DNA of 64,000 nucleotides. Origin: Amycolatopsis sp. CA-128772 (GTDB lineage Bacteria; Actinomycetota; Actinomycetes; Mycobacteriales; Pseudonocardiaceae). How positions within the stretch are numbered: position 1 is the stretch's first letter; each line of letters begins with the position of its first letter. The notes beneath the pieces are model-generated. The model worked only from the letters and a program-made list of their open reading frames with translations, was not told the origin of the DNA and searched no databases. The stretch covers positions 81,439 through 145,438 of the forward strand of contig NZ_PPHG01000009.1 of NCBI RefSeq assembly GCF_002904295.1, read 5' to 3'. The translations under genes and the position numbers were made by a program. Below are positions 44,914 through 53,362 of the stretch, piece after piece.

Positions 44914-45024
44914 CCTCGCGTACCCGCAGGGTCGGCCCGCGTACCCGCAGGGTCGGCCCGCCGATCCGACCCTCCGGGTACGCAAACCGACCGTCTGGGT
45001 ACGCAGGCCGACCCGCTGGGTACC
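44914..45024. repeat. Intergenic repeat cluster between convergent genes
   Basis: Two direct copies of GCGTACCCGCAGGGTCGG (from 44918 and 44939) are followed by three inverted relatives of the form CCGACCnnCnGGGTACGC (about 44964-45024). The whole block can fold into several alternative hairpins. It lies between zur and the convergent TIGR03943-type gene, so a bidirectional terminator is plausible. Confidence 0.8.
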
Positions 45025-45030
45025 GGATTG

Positions 45031-45750
45031 TCAGTACTCGTAGGGGTCCTCCGGAGTGGGGACGGTCGTCACCGAAGCCGGGGTGAAGTCGGGGGTGTAG
45101 CTCGTCGCTTTCGTGGCCGTGCCCGGGACCACCTGGCCGGTCACCTGGATCCAGGCGTCGCTCGCGAGGTGGTCGGCTTCGCCGCCGCGGAGGTGGACCG
45201 TCACCGGGAACGCGTCCGCCGCGCAGCAGCTGATCACCAGGCGCGCCAGCAACGTCCGGCCTCCGGTGTGCACGACGAAGCCGGTAAGGGAAACCGTGCG
45301 GCCGTTGAGGGTGCCGGCGGCATCCCACCCCGCGCGGCTGACGAACTCGTTGACCGGCAACGGCACCACGTTCCCCGCCGGCAGCGGCGGGAACGCCGCC
45401 GCGTCGGCCGCCGCCGCGCTCGCCGGGGCCCGGGCCTCGGTGCGGATCACCGAGTCCGCGCCCAGGGCCGGCGGCGCCACCAGGAACACCGCCAGCACCG
45501 GCACCAGCAGCAGCCACGCCGGACGAGCGGAGTGCGCGTGCCCGTCGTGGTCGTGGCTCACGGACCGCCGCGCCGCCAGGAGGTCGCGCACGATCGCGAC
45601 CGCGCCCAGCACCACCATCACGGCGCCGCCCGCGACGATCCACGGCTGCTGCGCCGGTTTGACGTACCGCAGGTAGTCGCCGTTGACCGCGATCTTGACC
45701 AGCGCCCCGCCGAGCAGGATCAGCAGGATGTTCTGGGTCTCCCGTTTCAC
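45031..45750 (-). CDS. TIGR03943/DUF1980-family membrane protein
   Basis: A 239-residue protein starting at the GTG that overlaps the permease stop (GTGA). Two or three N-terminal membrane helices and a His-rich loop (SHDHDGHAHS) precede an extracytoplasmic domain. That domain carries the family motif LVISCCAADAFPVTVH with a Cys-Cys pair. This family always pairs with YraQ-type permeases (B. subtilis YcgQ/YcgR) and is often assigned to Zur regulons. The histidine loop and the nearby zur fit a metal role. Direction of transport is unknown. Confidence 0.85.
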   Translation of the reverse strand: MKRETQNILLILLGGALVKIAVNGDYLRYVKPAQQPWIVAGGAVMVVLGAVAIVRDLLAARRSVSHDHDGHAHSARPAWLLLVPVLAVFLVAPPALGADSVIRTEARAPASAAAADAAAFPPLPAGNVVPLPVNEFVSRAGWDAAGTLNGRTVSLTGFVVHTGGRTLLARLVISCCAADAFPVTVHLRGGEADHLASDAWIQVTGQVVPGTATKATSYTPDFTPASVTTVPTPEDPYEY

Positions 45751-46760
45751 GCGACCCCCACCAGGAATCCGGCCCCCACCGCGCAGGCCACCGCCACCAC
45801 GAACGTCGCCGGGGCGAACCTCGCCGCGAACGACCTGCCGAACGTGCCCGCCTGCAACGCGAACAGCTTCACGTCGATCGCCGGGCCCACCACCAGGAAC
45901 ACCAGCTTCGGCAGCAACGGCAGCGCCGCCAGCGAGGCCGCGACGAACGCGTCCGCCTCGCTGCACAGGGCCAGCACCACCGCCAGCACCGCCAGCACCA
46001 CCACCCCCAGCACCAGCTGGTCACCCAGCACGCCGAACCAGCGAGCCGGCACCAGGACGTTCAGCGCCGACGAGATCAGCGCCCCCAGCACCAGGAAACC
46101 GCCCGCCTCGACCAGGTCCGTGCGCGCGGTCTCGGCGAACACCCGCCACCGCCGGCCGGCCGCGACCTCCGGGAGACGCTGCAGCGCCCGCGCGGTGATC
46201 CACTCGAGCTTGCCCCAGCGGGCCCACAGCCAGCCCATCACCATCGCCGTGGCCAGCGAACCCGCGAACCGGGCCAGGACCATCTCCGGCTTGCCGGGGA
46301 ACGCCACCGCCGTCGCCACCAGCACCACCGGGTTCACCGCCGGGGCCGCCAGCAGGAACGTCAGCGCCGCGGCGGGGGCCACGCCCTGCCCCATCAGCCG
46401 CCGGGCCACCGGGACCGAGGCGCATTCGCAGCCCGGCAGCGCGACCCCGGCCAGCCCGGCGACACCGACCGCCGCGCCGGGCCGGCGGGGCATGATCTTC
46501 TCCAGCACGCGAGCCGGCACGAACGCCGCGATGGCCCCGCTGATCAGCACGCCCAGCACGAGGAACGGCAGCGCCTGCACGCAGACGGCGACGAACACCG
46601 TCGAGCCGGTGCGCAACGCGGGCACGTCGAACACCTCTTGCAGCCACCCCTGCGCGAGGATCGCGATCAGCAGGATCGCGCACAGCACTTCGACCGAGCT
46701 GATCCGGAACCGGCGGGTGCGCCGGCCGGGCCCGGCCTCGGTGTCGGAAACGATGTTCAC
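45747..46760 (-). CDS. Permease, YraQ/UPF0718 family
   Basis: A 337-residue permease with about eight to nine membrane helices. Family features include AAVGVAGLAGVALPGCECASVPVARRLM, with a conserved Cys-x-Cys in a Gly/Pro-rich re-entrant loop, and a second similar repeat (ALCSEADAFVAASLAALP). It is translationally coupled to the TIGR03943-type protein. Together they form a predicted metal or metal-chelate transporter next to zur. No obvious Zur box is visible in the 120 nt upstream. Confidence 0.85.
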   Translation of the reverse strand: MNIVSDTEAGPGRRTRRFRISSVEVLCAILLIAILAQGWLQEVFDVPALRTGSTVFVAVCVQALPFLVLGVLISGAIAAFVPARVLEKIMPRRPGAAVGVAGLAGVALPGCECASVPVARRLMGQGVAPAAALTFLLAAPAVNPVVLVATAVAFPGKPEMVLARFAGSLATAMVMGWLWARWGKLEWITARALQRLPEVAAGRRWRVFAETARTDLVEAGGFLVLGALISSALNVLVPARWFGVLGDQLVLGVVVLAVLAVVLALCSEADAFVAASLAALPLLPKLVFLVVGPAIDVKLFALQAGTFGRSFAARFAPATFVVAVACAVGAGFLVGVA

Positions 46761-46880
46761 GACGGCGATGATGCCAGGACCGTCCGACCGGACGTGACCC
46801 GCACGGTCCGCGAAGGGAAGATCACGGTCCGTTTCGGTACGGAATCCTCCGTTCGCGGCGGAAAATCCACCCCGGACGGG

Positions 46881-47306
46881 TCAGTCGCCGGGCACGATTC
46901 CGGGCAGATCGGTCCGCAGCTGCGACGCCGTCGACACGACCAGCATCAGCAACGTCCCGAGCGCCGCCTCGTCCAGGCCGGCCGCCGGGAACGCGTACCG
47001 CAGCGTCACGTCGGCCCCGTTGTCCGAATGCCCGATCCCGAGCGTCCCGAACAGGCCCTGCCCGGCCCGCTCGGCGACGGCGATCGAGAGCGAAGGCGAA
47101 TCCACCAGGTCCCAGCCGACCACGCAGGTCAGCGTGAGCACGGTGAGGCCCTCGCCGAGCCGGGTCGCCTGGATCACGCACGGGACGCCGCCGTGGGAGA
47201 ACGTCAGCGCGCCGTCGTCGTCGACGTGCACCTCGAGGTAGCGCTCCAGTGACTCCCTCGCCCGCGTCAGCAGCTCCGCGGTTTCGGCCGCTTCCGTGGC
47301 GCTCAC
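46881..47306 (-). CDS. YbjN-domain protein
   Basis: A 141-residue soluble protein from the GTG at 47306 that overlaps the uppS stop (GTGA). The fold is YbjN-like: [40 protein letters not shown], then a long C-terminal helix. M. tuberculosis has a comparable small gene, Rv2360c, in the same place between zur and uppS. Its function is unknown; YbjN-type proteins have been likened to secretion chaperones. Confidence 0.82.
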   Translation of the reverse strand: MSATEAAETAELLTRARESLERYLEVHVDDDGALTFSHGGVPCVIQATRLGEGLTVLTLTCVVGWDLVDSPSLSIAVAERAGQGLFGTLGIGHSDNGADVTLRYAFPAAGLDEAALGTLLMLVVSTASQLRTDLPGIVPGD

Positions 47307-48118
47307 GACGAAGCCGCCTGGTCGACCGCGCCGCCGAAGCGGCGATCCCGCTTCGCGAACTCCAGGCAGGCCCGCCAGAGGTGCGTCCGGTCGAAGTCCG
47401 GGAACAGCGTGTCCTGGTAGACCATCTCGGCGTAGGCCGACTGCCACAGCAGGAAGTTCGACGTCCGCTGCTCGCCCGAGGGCCGCAGGAACAGGTCCAC
47501 GTCCGGCATGTCCGGCTGGTACAGGTACTTCCCGATGGTCTTCTCGTTGACCTTGTCGGGGTTCAGCTTCCCGGCGGCGACGTCCTGCGCGATCCGCTGC
47601 ATCGCGTCACCCAGCTCGGCCCGGCCGCCGTAGTTGACGCACATGGTCATGTTCAGCGCGGTGTTGTGCTTGGTCTTCTCCTCGGCCGCCTGCAGTTCCT
47701 TGATCACCGACGCCCACAGCTTCGGCCGCCGCCCGGCCCAGCGGATGCGCACGCCGATCGAGCCGAGGTAGTCGACCTGGCGGCGGATGGTGTCGCGGTT
47801 GAAGCCCATCAGGAACCGCACCTCTTCGGGGCTGCGCTTCCAGTTCTCGGTCGAGAACGCATACACCGAGAGCCACTTGACGCCGATTTCGACGGCTCCC
47901 GCGGCGACGTCGATCATCACCGCTTCGCCGCGCTTGTGGCCCTCGATCCGCGGCAGGCCGCGCTGGTTGGCCCAGCGGCCGTTGCCGTCCATGACCAGCG
48001 CTACGTGCTTGGGCACCAGCTCCCGCGGGATTTCCGGTGGTTTCGCGCCCGACGGGTGCGGATCCGGGGCCCGCAGCTCGTATCGCGACGCCTTGTTCTC
48101 GCGTCCCCTGCGCAGCAC
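47303..48118 (-). CDS. uppS: Isoprenyl (polyprenyl diphosphate) transferase
   Basis: About 271 residues from GTG 48118, with GGGAGGC upstream. It is a Z-prenyl transferase that builds long-chain polyprenyl diphosphate, the lipid carrier for peptidoglycan and arabinogalactan. The catalytic motif is [14 protein letters not shown] with the essential Asp. Further motifs are [17 protein letters not shown], and the C-terminal [24 protein letters not shown]. It corresponds to M. tuberculosis Rv2361c. It lies 41 nt after recO on the same strand. Confidence 0.95.
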   Translation of the reverse strand: MLRRGRENKASRYELRAPDPHPSGAKPPEIPRELVPKHVALVMDGNGRWANQRGLPRIEGHKRGEAVMIDVAAGAVEIGVKWLSVYAFSTENWKRSPEEVRFLMGFNRDTIRRQVDYLGSIGVRIRWAGRRPKLWASVIKELQAAEEKTKHNTALNMTMCVNYGGRAELGDAMQRIAQDVAAGKLNPDKVNEKTIGKYLYQPDMPDVDLFLRPSGEQRTSNFLLWQSAYAEMVYQDTLFPDFDRTHLWRACLEFAKRDRRFGGAVDQAASS

Positions 48119-48159
48119 GGCGAGCCTCCCTGGATGGGTGAATCCGATCAGGCCCGACC

Positions 48160-48963
48160 CTACTGCCCGGGCACCGCCTGCCTGCCGGGGGTTCTGGTGG
48201 GTGAGCCTCCGGGTGCCACCGCTTCCCGGGCGCGTCGCTCGACCAGGGGAAGGGACCTCAGCTGCCGCTCCAGGTGCCACTGCAGGTGCGCCGCGACCAG
48301 GCCGCTCGCGTCGCGGCGGGTGCCGGGCAGGGTCGACTCGGCCAGCGGCCATTCGCCGTGCAGGAGGGCGGTGAGCAGGTCCAGGACCTCGGGGGCGGGG
48401 TGCACGGAGCCGGCGATCCGGCAGTCGGAGCACATCGAGCCGCCCGCGGCGATGCTGAACGCCTTGTGCGGGCCGGGCAGGCCGCAGCGGGCGCACTCGG
48501 TGAGCGCGGGCGCCCAGCCGGCGTAGGACATCGCGCGGAGCAGGAACGCGTCGAGCACCAGGGATGAATCGCGCTGCCCGTCGGCGAGCGCCCGCAGCGC
48601 CCCCACGACGAGGAGGTACAGCTTGAGCACCGGCTCGCCCTCTTCGGCCGAGAGCCGGTCCGCGGTTTCGGCGATCGCGCTGGCCGCGGTGTAGCTCTGG
48701 TAGTCGGCGACCAGCGGCAGCTGGAACGCGTCGACGGTCTCGACCTGGGTGATCACGTCGAGCGTCCGGCCGGTGTAGAACTGCACGTCGACGTGGCCGA
48801 ACGGCTCCAGCCGCGCCCCGAAGCGCGACGAGGTGCGCCGCACGCCCTTCGCGACGGCGCGGACCTTGCCGTGCCGCCGGGTCAGCAGGGTGACGATCCG
48901 GTCGGCCTCACCCAGCTTGTGCGTGCGCAACACCACCCCGGTGTCGCGGTAGAGGTTCACCAC
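48160..48963 (-). CDS. recO: DNA repair protein RecO
   Basis: A 267-residue recombination mediator that helps load RecA in the RecFOR pathway. The N-terminal OB fold begins [33 protein letters not shown]. The helical C-terminal part has a zinc-binding site with Cys pairs in CARCGLPG and MCSDC. The start is GTG 48963. uppS lies downstream; the dispanin-like cassette separates it from era. Confidence 0.95.
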   Translation of the reverse strand: MVNLYRDTGVVLRTHKLGEADRIVTLLTRRHGKVRAVAKGVRRTSSRFGARLEPFGHVDVQFYTGRTLDVITQVETVDAFQLPLVADYQSYTAASAIAETADRLSAEEGEPVLKLYLLVVGALRALADGQRDSSLVLDAFLLRAMSYAGWAPALTECARCGLPGPHKAFSIAAGGSMCSDCRIAGSVHPAPEVLDLLTALLHGEWPLAESTLPGTRRDASGLVAAHLQWHLERQLRSLPLVERRAREAVAPGGSPTRTPGRQAVPGQ

Positions 48964-49012
48964 CCCGACATCGTCCCACTTCGGGGTGATGCCGGGGTGG
49001 ACCGACCCGGGT

Positions 49013-49498
49013 TCAGCAGTAGCGGCCGCAGGACGCGCTGAACGCGATGAGCGGGATGATCACCGCGAACAGCAGGATGACGCAGCTCAGGCCGCCCAGG
49101 ATCGAGGAGACCAGGCAGAGCGTCTTGGTCGTCCGCGACGCCTGCTCCGCCATCATGTAGTTGCCCTGCATCTTGTACGTGCCGACCTCGTTGGACTTCA
49201 TGATCGCGAAGATCCCGAGGATGATGCCGCCGAGGAAGAGCGAGGCGATGGCCCAGCCCTTGTAGTCCTTGATGGCGTTGAGGTCGCCGCCGCCGGGCAT
49301 GCCGTAACCGGGCGCGCCGAAGCCACCGGTGGGCGGCTGGCCGTACGGCCCAGGCTGCCCGTACGGCGCCGGCTGCCCGTACGGCGCGGGCTGCCCGTAG
49401 GGCGCCGGCATGCCGCCGGACGGCGGGCCGTAGCCGGGCTGCTGCGGCTGCTGCGGCTGCTGGCCGTAGGGCTGCTGCTGGCCGTAGGGATTGGTCAT
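49013..49498 (-). CDS. Proline/glutamine-rich CD225/TM2-like membrane protein
   Basis: A 161-residue protein. The first 75 residues are low complexity (PYGQ repeats, PAPYGQ four times), cytoplasmic and disordered. Two C-terminal helices follow (AIASLFLGGIILGIFAIM and LCLVSSILGGLSCVILLFAVIIPLIAF), with a DUF4190/CD225-like layout. It ends in CGRYC. It is one of several similarly built genes between recO and era. Function is unknown; such proteins may shape or crowd membranes. Confidence 0.8.
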   Translation of the reverse strand: MTNPYGQQQPYGQQPQQPQQPGYGPPSGGMPAPYGQPAPYGQPAPYGQPGPYGQPPTGGFGAPGYGMPGGGDLNAIKDYKGWAIASLFLGGIILGIFAIMKSNEVGTYKMQGNYMMAEQASRTTKTLCLVSSILGGLSCVILLFAVIIPLIAFSASCGRYC

Positions 49499-49562
49499 GA
49501 CGTTCTACCCCAACTGTTCGTGAACTTCCGCCGGAAACCCCGGCGTTGTGCGGAAAAGCGCC

Positions 49563-50621
49563 TCAGCGCTGGTCGTTCGGCGGCTGCTGCCCGAACTGGC
49601 CCGGCTGGATCTTCTGGGTCGCCTCGGATTCGCCCTGGGCGTCCGGGCGCAGCATCTGCGTCCGCTCGGCCTGCTCGTCGAAGGCGGAGCCGCTTCCCTG
49701 GCCCGGGCGCAGCATCTGGGTGCGCTCGGCCTGCTCGTCGAACGCACCGCCACCCGGCGGCGGCGCGAGGGGCTGCTGCCCGAACCCGCCCGGCTGCGGG
49801 GGCTGGGCCCCGAAGCCGCCGGAGGACGGCGGCTGGCCGAACCCGCCCGGCTGCGGCTGGCCGAAGCCGCCCGGCGCGGGCTGCTGCTCGAACCCGCCGG
49901 ACTGCGGCTGCTGCGGGAAGCCGCCGGACGCGGGCTGCTGCGGGAAACCACCGGACGGCGGCTGGCCGAACTGGCCCGGCTGGCCCGGCGGCGGGAAGCC
50001 GCCGGCGAACGACTGCGCGCTCTGCGGCGCGAACGGCGCGGCCGCGTCGTCGGCGTTGACCACGACGGTGCCGATGATCTTGTCGGCGAGGGTCTGGCTC
50101 TTGTCGTCCCAGAGCGGCCACAGCCAGCCGACGTAGCAGATGATGTTGTCGACGAAGTGGGCGAGGTCGCGCACGAACGCCATGCCGGCGCCGATCGGCT
50201 GCCCGGTGTCCTCGCGGACGAGCTTGATCTTCGCGACGCGCTTGCCGAGCGACTGCCCGGTGTTGCCCTGCTGGATCCACCGGTTGTAGATCGACCAGCC
50301 GAGCCAGGCGAACCCGACGAGCACCGTCAGCAGCGAGCCCATGTTCCCGCTGAACGACAGCGGGATGACGATCGCGTACAGCAGGACGACGGGCCCGAAG
50401 TCGATGAGCGCGCCGAGGGCGCGCTGGCCCCAGGCCGCGTAGTTCCGCGGCGGGCCGAAGGGATTGCCCTGCTGGCCGTAGGGCGCCGGCTGCCCGAACG
50501 GCGCCGGCTGCCCGTAGGGCGTGGGCTGCCCGTACGGCGCCTGCCCCGGCGGCGGCTGCCCGAACGGCTGCTGGCCACCGGGCTGCTGCCCGAAGGACTG
50601 CTGACCGTAGGGATCGGTCAT
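49563..50621 (-). CDS. RDD-family membrane protein with proline-rich arms and repeated TQ motifs
   Basis: A 352-residue protein from ATG 50621. The N-terminal 60 residues are PYGQP-type low complexity. An RDD domain with three or four helices spans about 65-200 (WGQRALGALIDFGPVVLLY; NTGQSLGKRVAKIKLV). A 150-residue Gly/Pro/Gln tail follows. In the tail, AFDEQAERTQMLRP occurs twice (293-306, 313-326), and ATQKIQP once more (334-340). These look like phospho-threonine sites that FHA domains bind. RDD proteins may transport ions. The gene sits in the dispanin-like cassette. Confidence 0.85.
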   Translation of the reverse strand: MTDPYGQQSFGQQPGGQQPFGQPPPGQAPYGQPTPYGQPAPFGQPAPYGQQGNPFGPPRNYAAWGQRALGALIDFGPVVLLYAIVIPLSFSGNMGSLLTVLVGFAWLGWSIYNRWIQQGNTGQSLGKRVAKIKLVREDTGQPIGAGMAFVRDLAHFVDNIICYVGWLWPLWDDKSQTLADKIIGTVVVNADDAAAPFAPQSAQSFAGGFPPPGQPGQFGQPPSGGFPQQPASGGFPQQPQSGGFEQQPAPGGFGQPQPGGFGQPPSSGGFGAQPPQPGGFGQQPLAPPPGGGAFDEQAERTQMLRPGQGSGSAFDEQAERTQMLRPDAQGESEATQKIQPGQFGQQPPNDQR

Positions 50622-50758
50622 TGGGTCTCCCCCTCGCTGGTCACTCCACCGCACACCCGTGCGGGACCACCCCCGGTGAACGGCGTGGTCCGCGGGAGCG
50701 TACTCGGTTCGCAATCGGCGGTTCTGCTCAGGCTTCAGTCGTCCGGGTGAACGGCGGG

Positions 50759-51214
50759 TCAGACGCGCAGGCCGCTGAACGGGGCGAACGGGAGGTTGCG
50801 AATGACGAACCAGACGACGAACACCACGCCGAACACCAGGGGCGTCCACCGCCAGTGCAGCCAGCTGTTCATCGCGCGGCCACGCAGGCGCCCGAGCGTC
50901 CACGCCGCCATGCTCCAGACGAAGAGGAACACGAAGACGAACGACACGGCGTTGTAGTGCAACGCCGCCGGGATGTCGCCGTGCATCAGGCTGTACGCCA
51001 TCCGCATGCCGCCGCAGCCCGGGCAGTCGATGCCGAACATCGCCTTCGTCGGGCAGAGGGGCAGGAACCCGCCGGGGGTGGTCGGGTCGCCGACCCAGAC
51101 CACCACGCTGCACACGGCGAGCCCGCCGACGACGGCCAGCGGCGGGGCGAGCGCCCGCAGCTTCTGCCGGGTGCCGTGCGCGGGAATTCCCGTGTAGACG
51201 GTCGTCGCGGTCAC
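50759..51214 (-). CDS. DUF2752 membrane protein
   Basis: A 151-residue protein from a GTG (51214) that overlaps the upstream stop (GTGA). The family signature is CPTKAMFGIDCPGCGGMRM, a conserved Cys cluster in a loop before a helix, followed by LHYNAVSFVFVFLFVWSM and another helix. DUF2752 genes commonly occur next to small CD225/TM2 proteins in actinobacteria. The role is unknown. It is translationally coupled to the dispanin-like gene upstream. Confidence 0.88.
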   Translation of the reverse strand: MTATTVYTGIPAHGTRQKLRALAPPLAVVGGLAVCSVVVWVGDPTTPGGFLPLCPTKAMFGIDCPGCGGMRMAYSLMHGDIPAALHYNAVSFVFVFLFVWSMAAWTLGRLRGRAMNSWLHWRWTPLVFGVVFVVWFVIRNLPFAPFSGLRV

Positions 51215-51555
51215 GACGACCACCCGATCGCCGAGATGCCGATCGCCGACAGCACGACGAAAAAGATGATGTAGAGCAGCAGGAGGATCCCGACCGAAAT
51301 GGCCGACCACATCGCCCACTTGCGGGCGTCGGCGGCGGCCTTCTGCGCCTCGGCGTGGAAGCCCTGGAACCAGAGCGACTGCACCTGGCCGGCCTTCACG
51401 ATCGCGACCACGCCCAGGGGCAGGCAACACAGGACGGTGCTCAGGATGGCCCACACCATGTTGTTGTCCGGCGGCGGCCCGTAGTTGGGCGGGTAGCCGT
51501 AACCGGGAGGCGGCCCGCCGTAGGGCGGGTACGGCGGCGGGTACTGGTCGGTCAC
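51211..51555 (-). CDS. CD225/dispanin-family membrane protein
   Basis: A 114-residue protein: about 30 residues of Pro/Tyr-rich cytoplasmic sequence (QYPPPYPPYGG), then NMVWAILSTVLCCLPLGVVAIVKAGQVQ. This is the CD225 signature, with a double Cys at the end of a re-entrant helix as in eukaryotic IFITM proteins. An amphipathic linker (EAQKAAADARKWAMW) and a final helix follow. It is the near neighbour of another copy at 51582. Bacterial functions are undescribed as far as I know. Confidence 0.88.
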   Translation of the reverse strand: MTDQYPPPYPPYGGPPPGYGYPPNYGPPPDNNMVWAILSTVLCCLPLGVVAIVKAGQVQSLWFQGFHAEAQKAAADARKWAMWSAISVGILLLLYIIFFVVLSAIGISAIGWSS

Positions 51556-51581
51556 GCGGATCCTCCTGCTGCTCGGCTACG

Positions 51582-51953
51582 TCAGTATCGCGACGGCACC
51601 GTCGTGTTGATCGCGAACGCACCCGAAATCAGCAGGATGATCCACAGCACGTTGAGCACGACACCGACGATCGCGGCGATGATCGCCCACTTCTTGGCCG
51701 CGTCGGCGGCCTGCTGCGCGGCCGCGGTCTGGCCCTGCGCCCACAGCCCGTTCACCCTGGTGGCCTGCACGATCGACGCGATGCCGAACGGGAGGCAGCA
51801 GAGGATCGTGGTGAGGATGGCCCACACGAGGTAGTTGCTCGGGGGCGGGCCCGGCTGGTAGCCACCCGGCTGCCCGCCGGGGTAGTTCGGCTGCCCGCCG
51901 GGCTGGTTCGGCTGGTCGCCGGGGTAGTTGGGCATGCCCTGGCTGTCGGTCAT
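51582..51953 (-). CDS. CD225/dispanin-family membrane protein, paralogue
   Basis: A 123-residue paralogue of the downstream gene. It has a Pro/Gly/Gln-rich first 40 residues, then NYLVWAILTTILCCLPFGIASIVQATRV with the same CCLPxG motif. An Ala/Lys amphipathic stretch (AAAQQAADAAKKWAI) and a final helix (VVLNVLWIILLISGAF) follow. It is probably the first gene of the dispanin/DUF2752/RDD cassette, all on the minus strand, inserted between recO and era. Confidence 0.88.
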   Translation of the reverse strand: MTDSQGMPNYPGDQPNQPGGQPNYPGGQPGGYQPGPPPSNYLVWAILTTILCCLPFGIASIVQATRVNGLWAQGQTAAAQQAADAAKKWAIIAAIVGVVLNVLWIILLISGAFAINTTVPSRY

Positions 51954-52130
51954 GATCGGTTGTTCCCCTTCGTCGTGCTCCAGAGACGACCACCGGGTCC
52001 GCCGCCGCCCCGACCGGCCGCGGTGTGGTCGAAGCCGCGACTGTAGGGGGCGAGATCATCGCGTGCCCCGTGTTTCGTCCCGCCGCGACCGAATCGAGAC
52101 CAGGAATTCCGCCGCCGCTCGCCGGCTGCG

Positions 52131-53027
52131 TCAGAAGCCGAGCCGGCGTAACTGACGGGGGTCGCGTTGCCACTCCTTGGCCACCTTGATGTGCAGGTCG
52201 AGGTAGACCTTCGAGCCGAGCAGCGCCTCGATGTTCTTGCGGGCGGCGGCGCCGACCTCGCGCAGCCGCTCGCCCTTGTGCCCCAGGATGATCCCCTTCT
52301 GGCTGGGCCGTTCCACGTAGAGGAACGCGTGCACGTCGACGAGGTCGTCGCGGCCCTCGCGGGGCAGCATTTCCTCGACGGTGACGGCGATCGAGTGCGG
52401 CAGCTCGTCGCGGACGCCTTCCAGCGCCGCCTCGCGGATCAGCTCGGCGACCAGGGTCTGCTCGGGTTCGTCGGTGAGCTCGCCGCCCGGGTAGAGCTGC
52501 GGGCCCTCCGGCAGCCGCCGGACCAGCAGGTCGGCCAGGGTGGAGACCTGGAAGCCGTCCACTGCGGACACCGGAACGAGCTCGGCGAACTCCATCACCT
52601 GCTGCAGGGCGAGCAACTGTTCGGCGACCTGCTGGGGCTGGACGAGGTCGGTCTTGGTGACGATGCCGATGACCGGGGTTCGCTTCGCGATTTTCTGCAG
52701 CTCGGCGGCGATGAACTTGTCGCCGGGGCCGATCTTCTCGTTCGCCGGCACGCAGAACCCGACGACGTCCACTTCGGACCACGTCGTGTGCACGATGTCG
52801 TTGAGCCGCTCGCCGAGCAGGGTGCGCGGGCGGTGCAGGCCGGGGGTGTCGATGAGGACGAGCTGGGCGTCCTCGCGGTGGACGATCCCGCGGATGGCGT
52901 GCCGGGTGGTCTGCGGCTTGCTGGAAGTGATCGCGACCTTGGTGCCGACGAGGGCGTTGGTCAGCGTCGACTTGCCGGCGTTGGGCCGGCCGACGAAGCA
53001 GGCGAAACCGGAACGGTGCTCGGTCAT
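52131..53027 (-). CDS. era: GTPase Era
   Basis: A 298-residue GTPase that binds the 3' end of 16S rRNA during 30S assembly. G1 is GRPNAGKSTL, G3 DTPGLHRPRT and G4 TKTD. The C-terminal KH domain includes GIILGHKGERLREVG. It begins just inside the end of the cytidine-deaminase-like gene (4-nt overlap). Length and motifs are normal for actinobacterial Era. Confidence 0.96.
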   Translation of the reverse strand: MTEHRSGFACFVGRPNAGKSTLTNALVGTKVAITSSKPQTTRHAIRGIVHREDAQLVLIDTPGLHRPRTLLGERLNDIVHTTWSEVDVVGFCVPANEKIGPGDKFIAAELQKIAKRTPVIGIVTKTDLVQPQQVAEQLLALQQVMEFAELVPVSAVDGFQVSTLADLLVRRLPEGPQLYPGGELTDEPEQTLVAELIREAALEGVRDELPHSIAVTVEEMLPREGRDDLVDVHAFLYVERPSQKGIILGHKGERLREVGAAARKNIEALLGSKVYLDLHIKVAKEWQRDPRQLRRLGF

Positions 53028-53362
53028 CGGGTCAGCACCTCGAGGATTTCGCCGTCCGGGGTGGCGAGGATGATCGGCGCGTACTTCGCGATGTCGCGCA
53101 CGGCGTGCACGGACGCGCCCTTGAGGAGCCCTTCGCCGGTGACGACGGCGGCGGCCTCGATGCCCTCGGCGCCGCTGGAGAGCGCGGCGGCGACCGCGGC
53201 CTGGAGCGCGGTGAGCTTGAACGACGGCTGGTCGACCGTGCCGGCGGCGTAGGTGCGGCCGTCGGTGTCGCGGACCGCGGCGCCCTCGGGGGCCTGGATG
53301 CGGGCGCGCGAAGACCTGGCCAGCGTGACGAGTTTCTGGTCCTCGGCCTCGAGGTCAGGCAT
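53024..53362 (-). CDS. Cytidine-deaminase-like protein lacking the catalytic zinc site
   Basis: A 112-residue protein whose length and strand pattern resemble cytidine deaminase (DTDGRTYAAGTVDQPSFKLTALQAAVAAALSSGA). The zinc ligands of the family (C/HAE and PCxxC) are not there: there is no Cys at all, and the PCxxC position reads HAVRDIAKY. Proteins like this sit between the CorC-type gene and era in related actinobacteria (M. tuberculosis Rv2365c region). The conserved context suggests a structural or binding role. It overlaps both neighbours. Confidence 0.8.
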   Translation of the reverse strand: MPDLEAEDQKLVTLARSSRARIQAPEGAAVRDTDGRTYAAGTVDQPSFKLTALQAAVAAALSSGAEGIEAAAVVTGEGLLKGASVHAVRDIAKYAPIILATPDGEILEVLTR

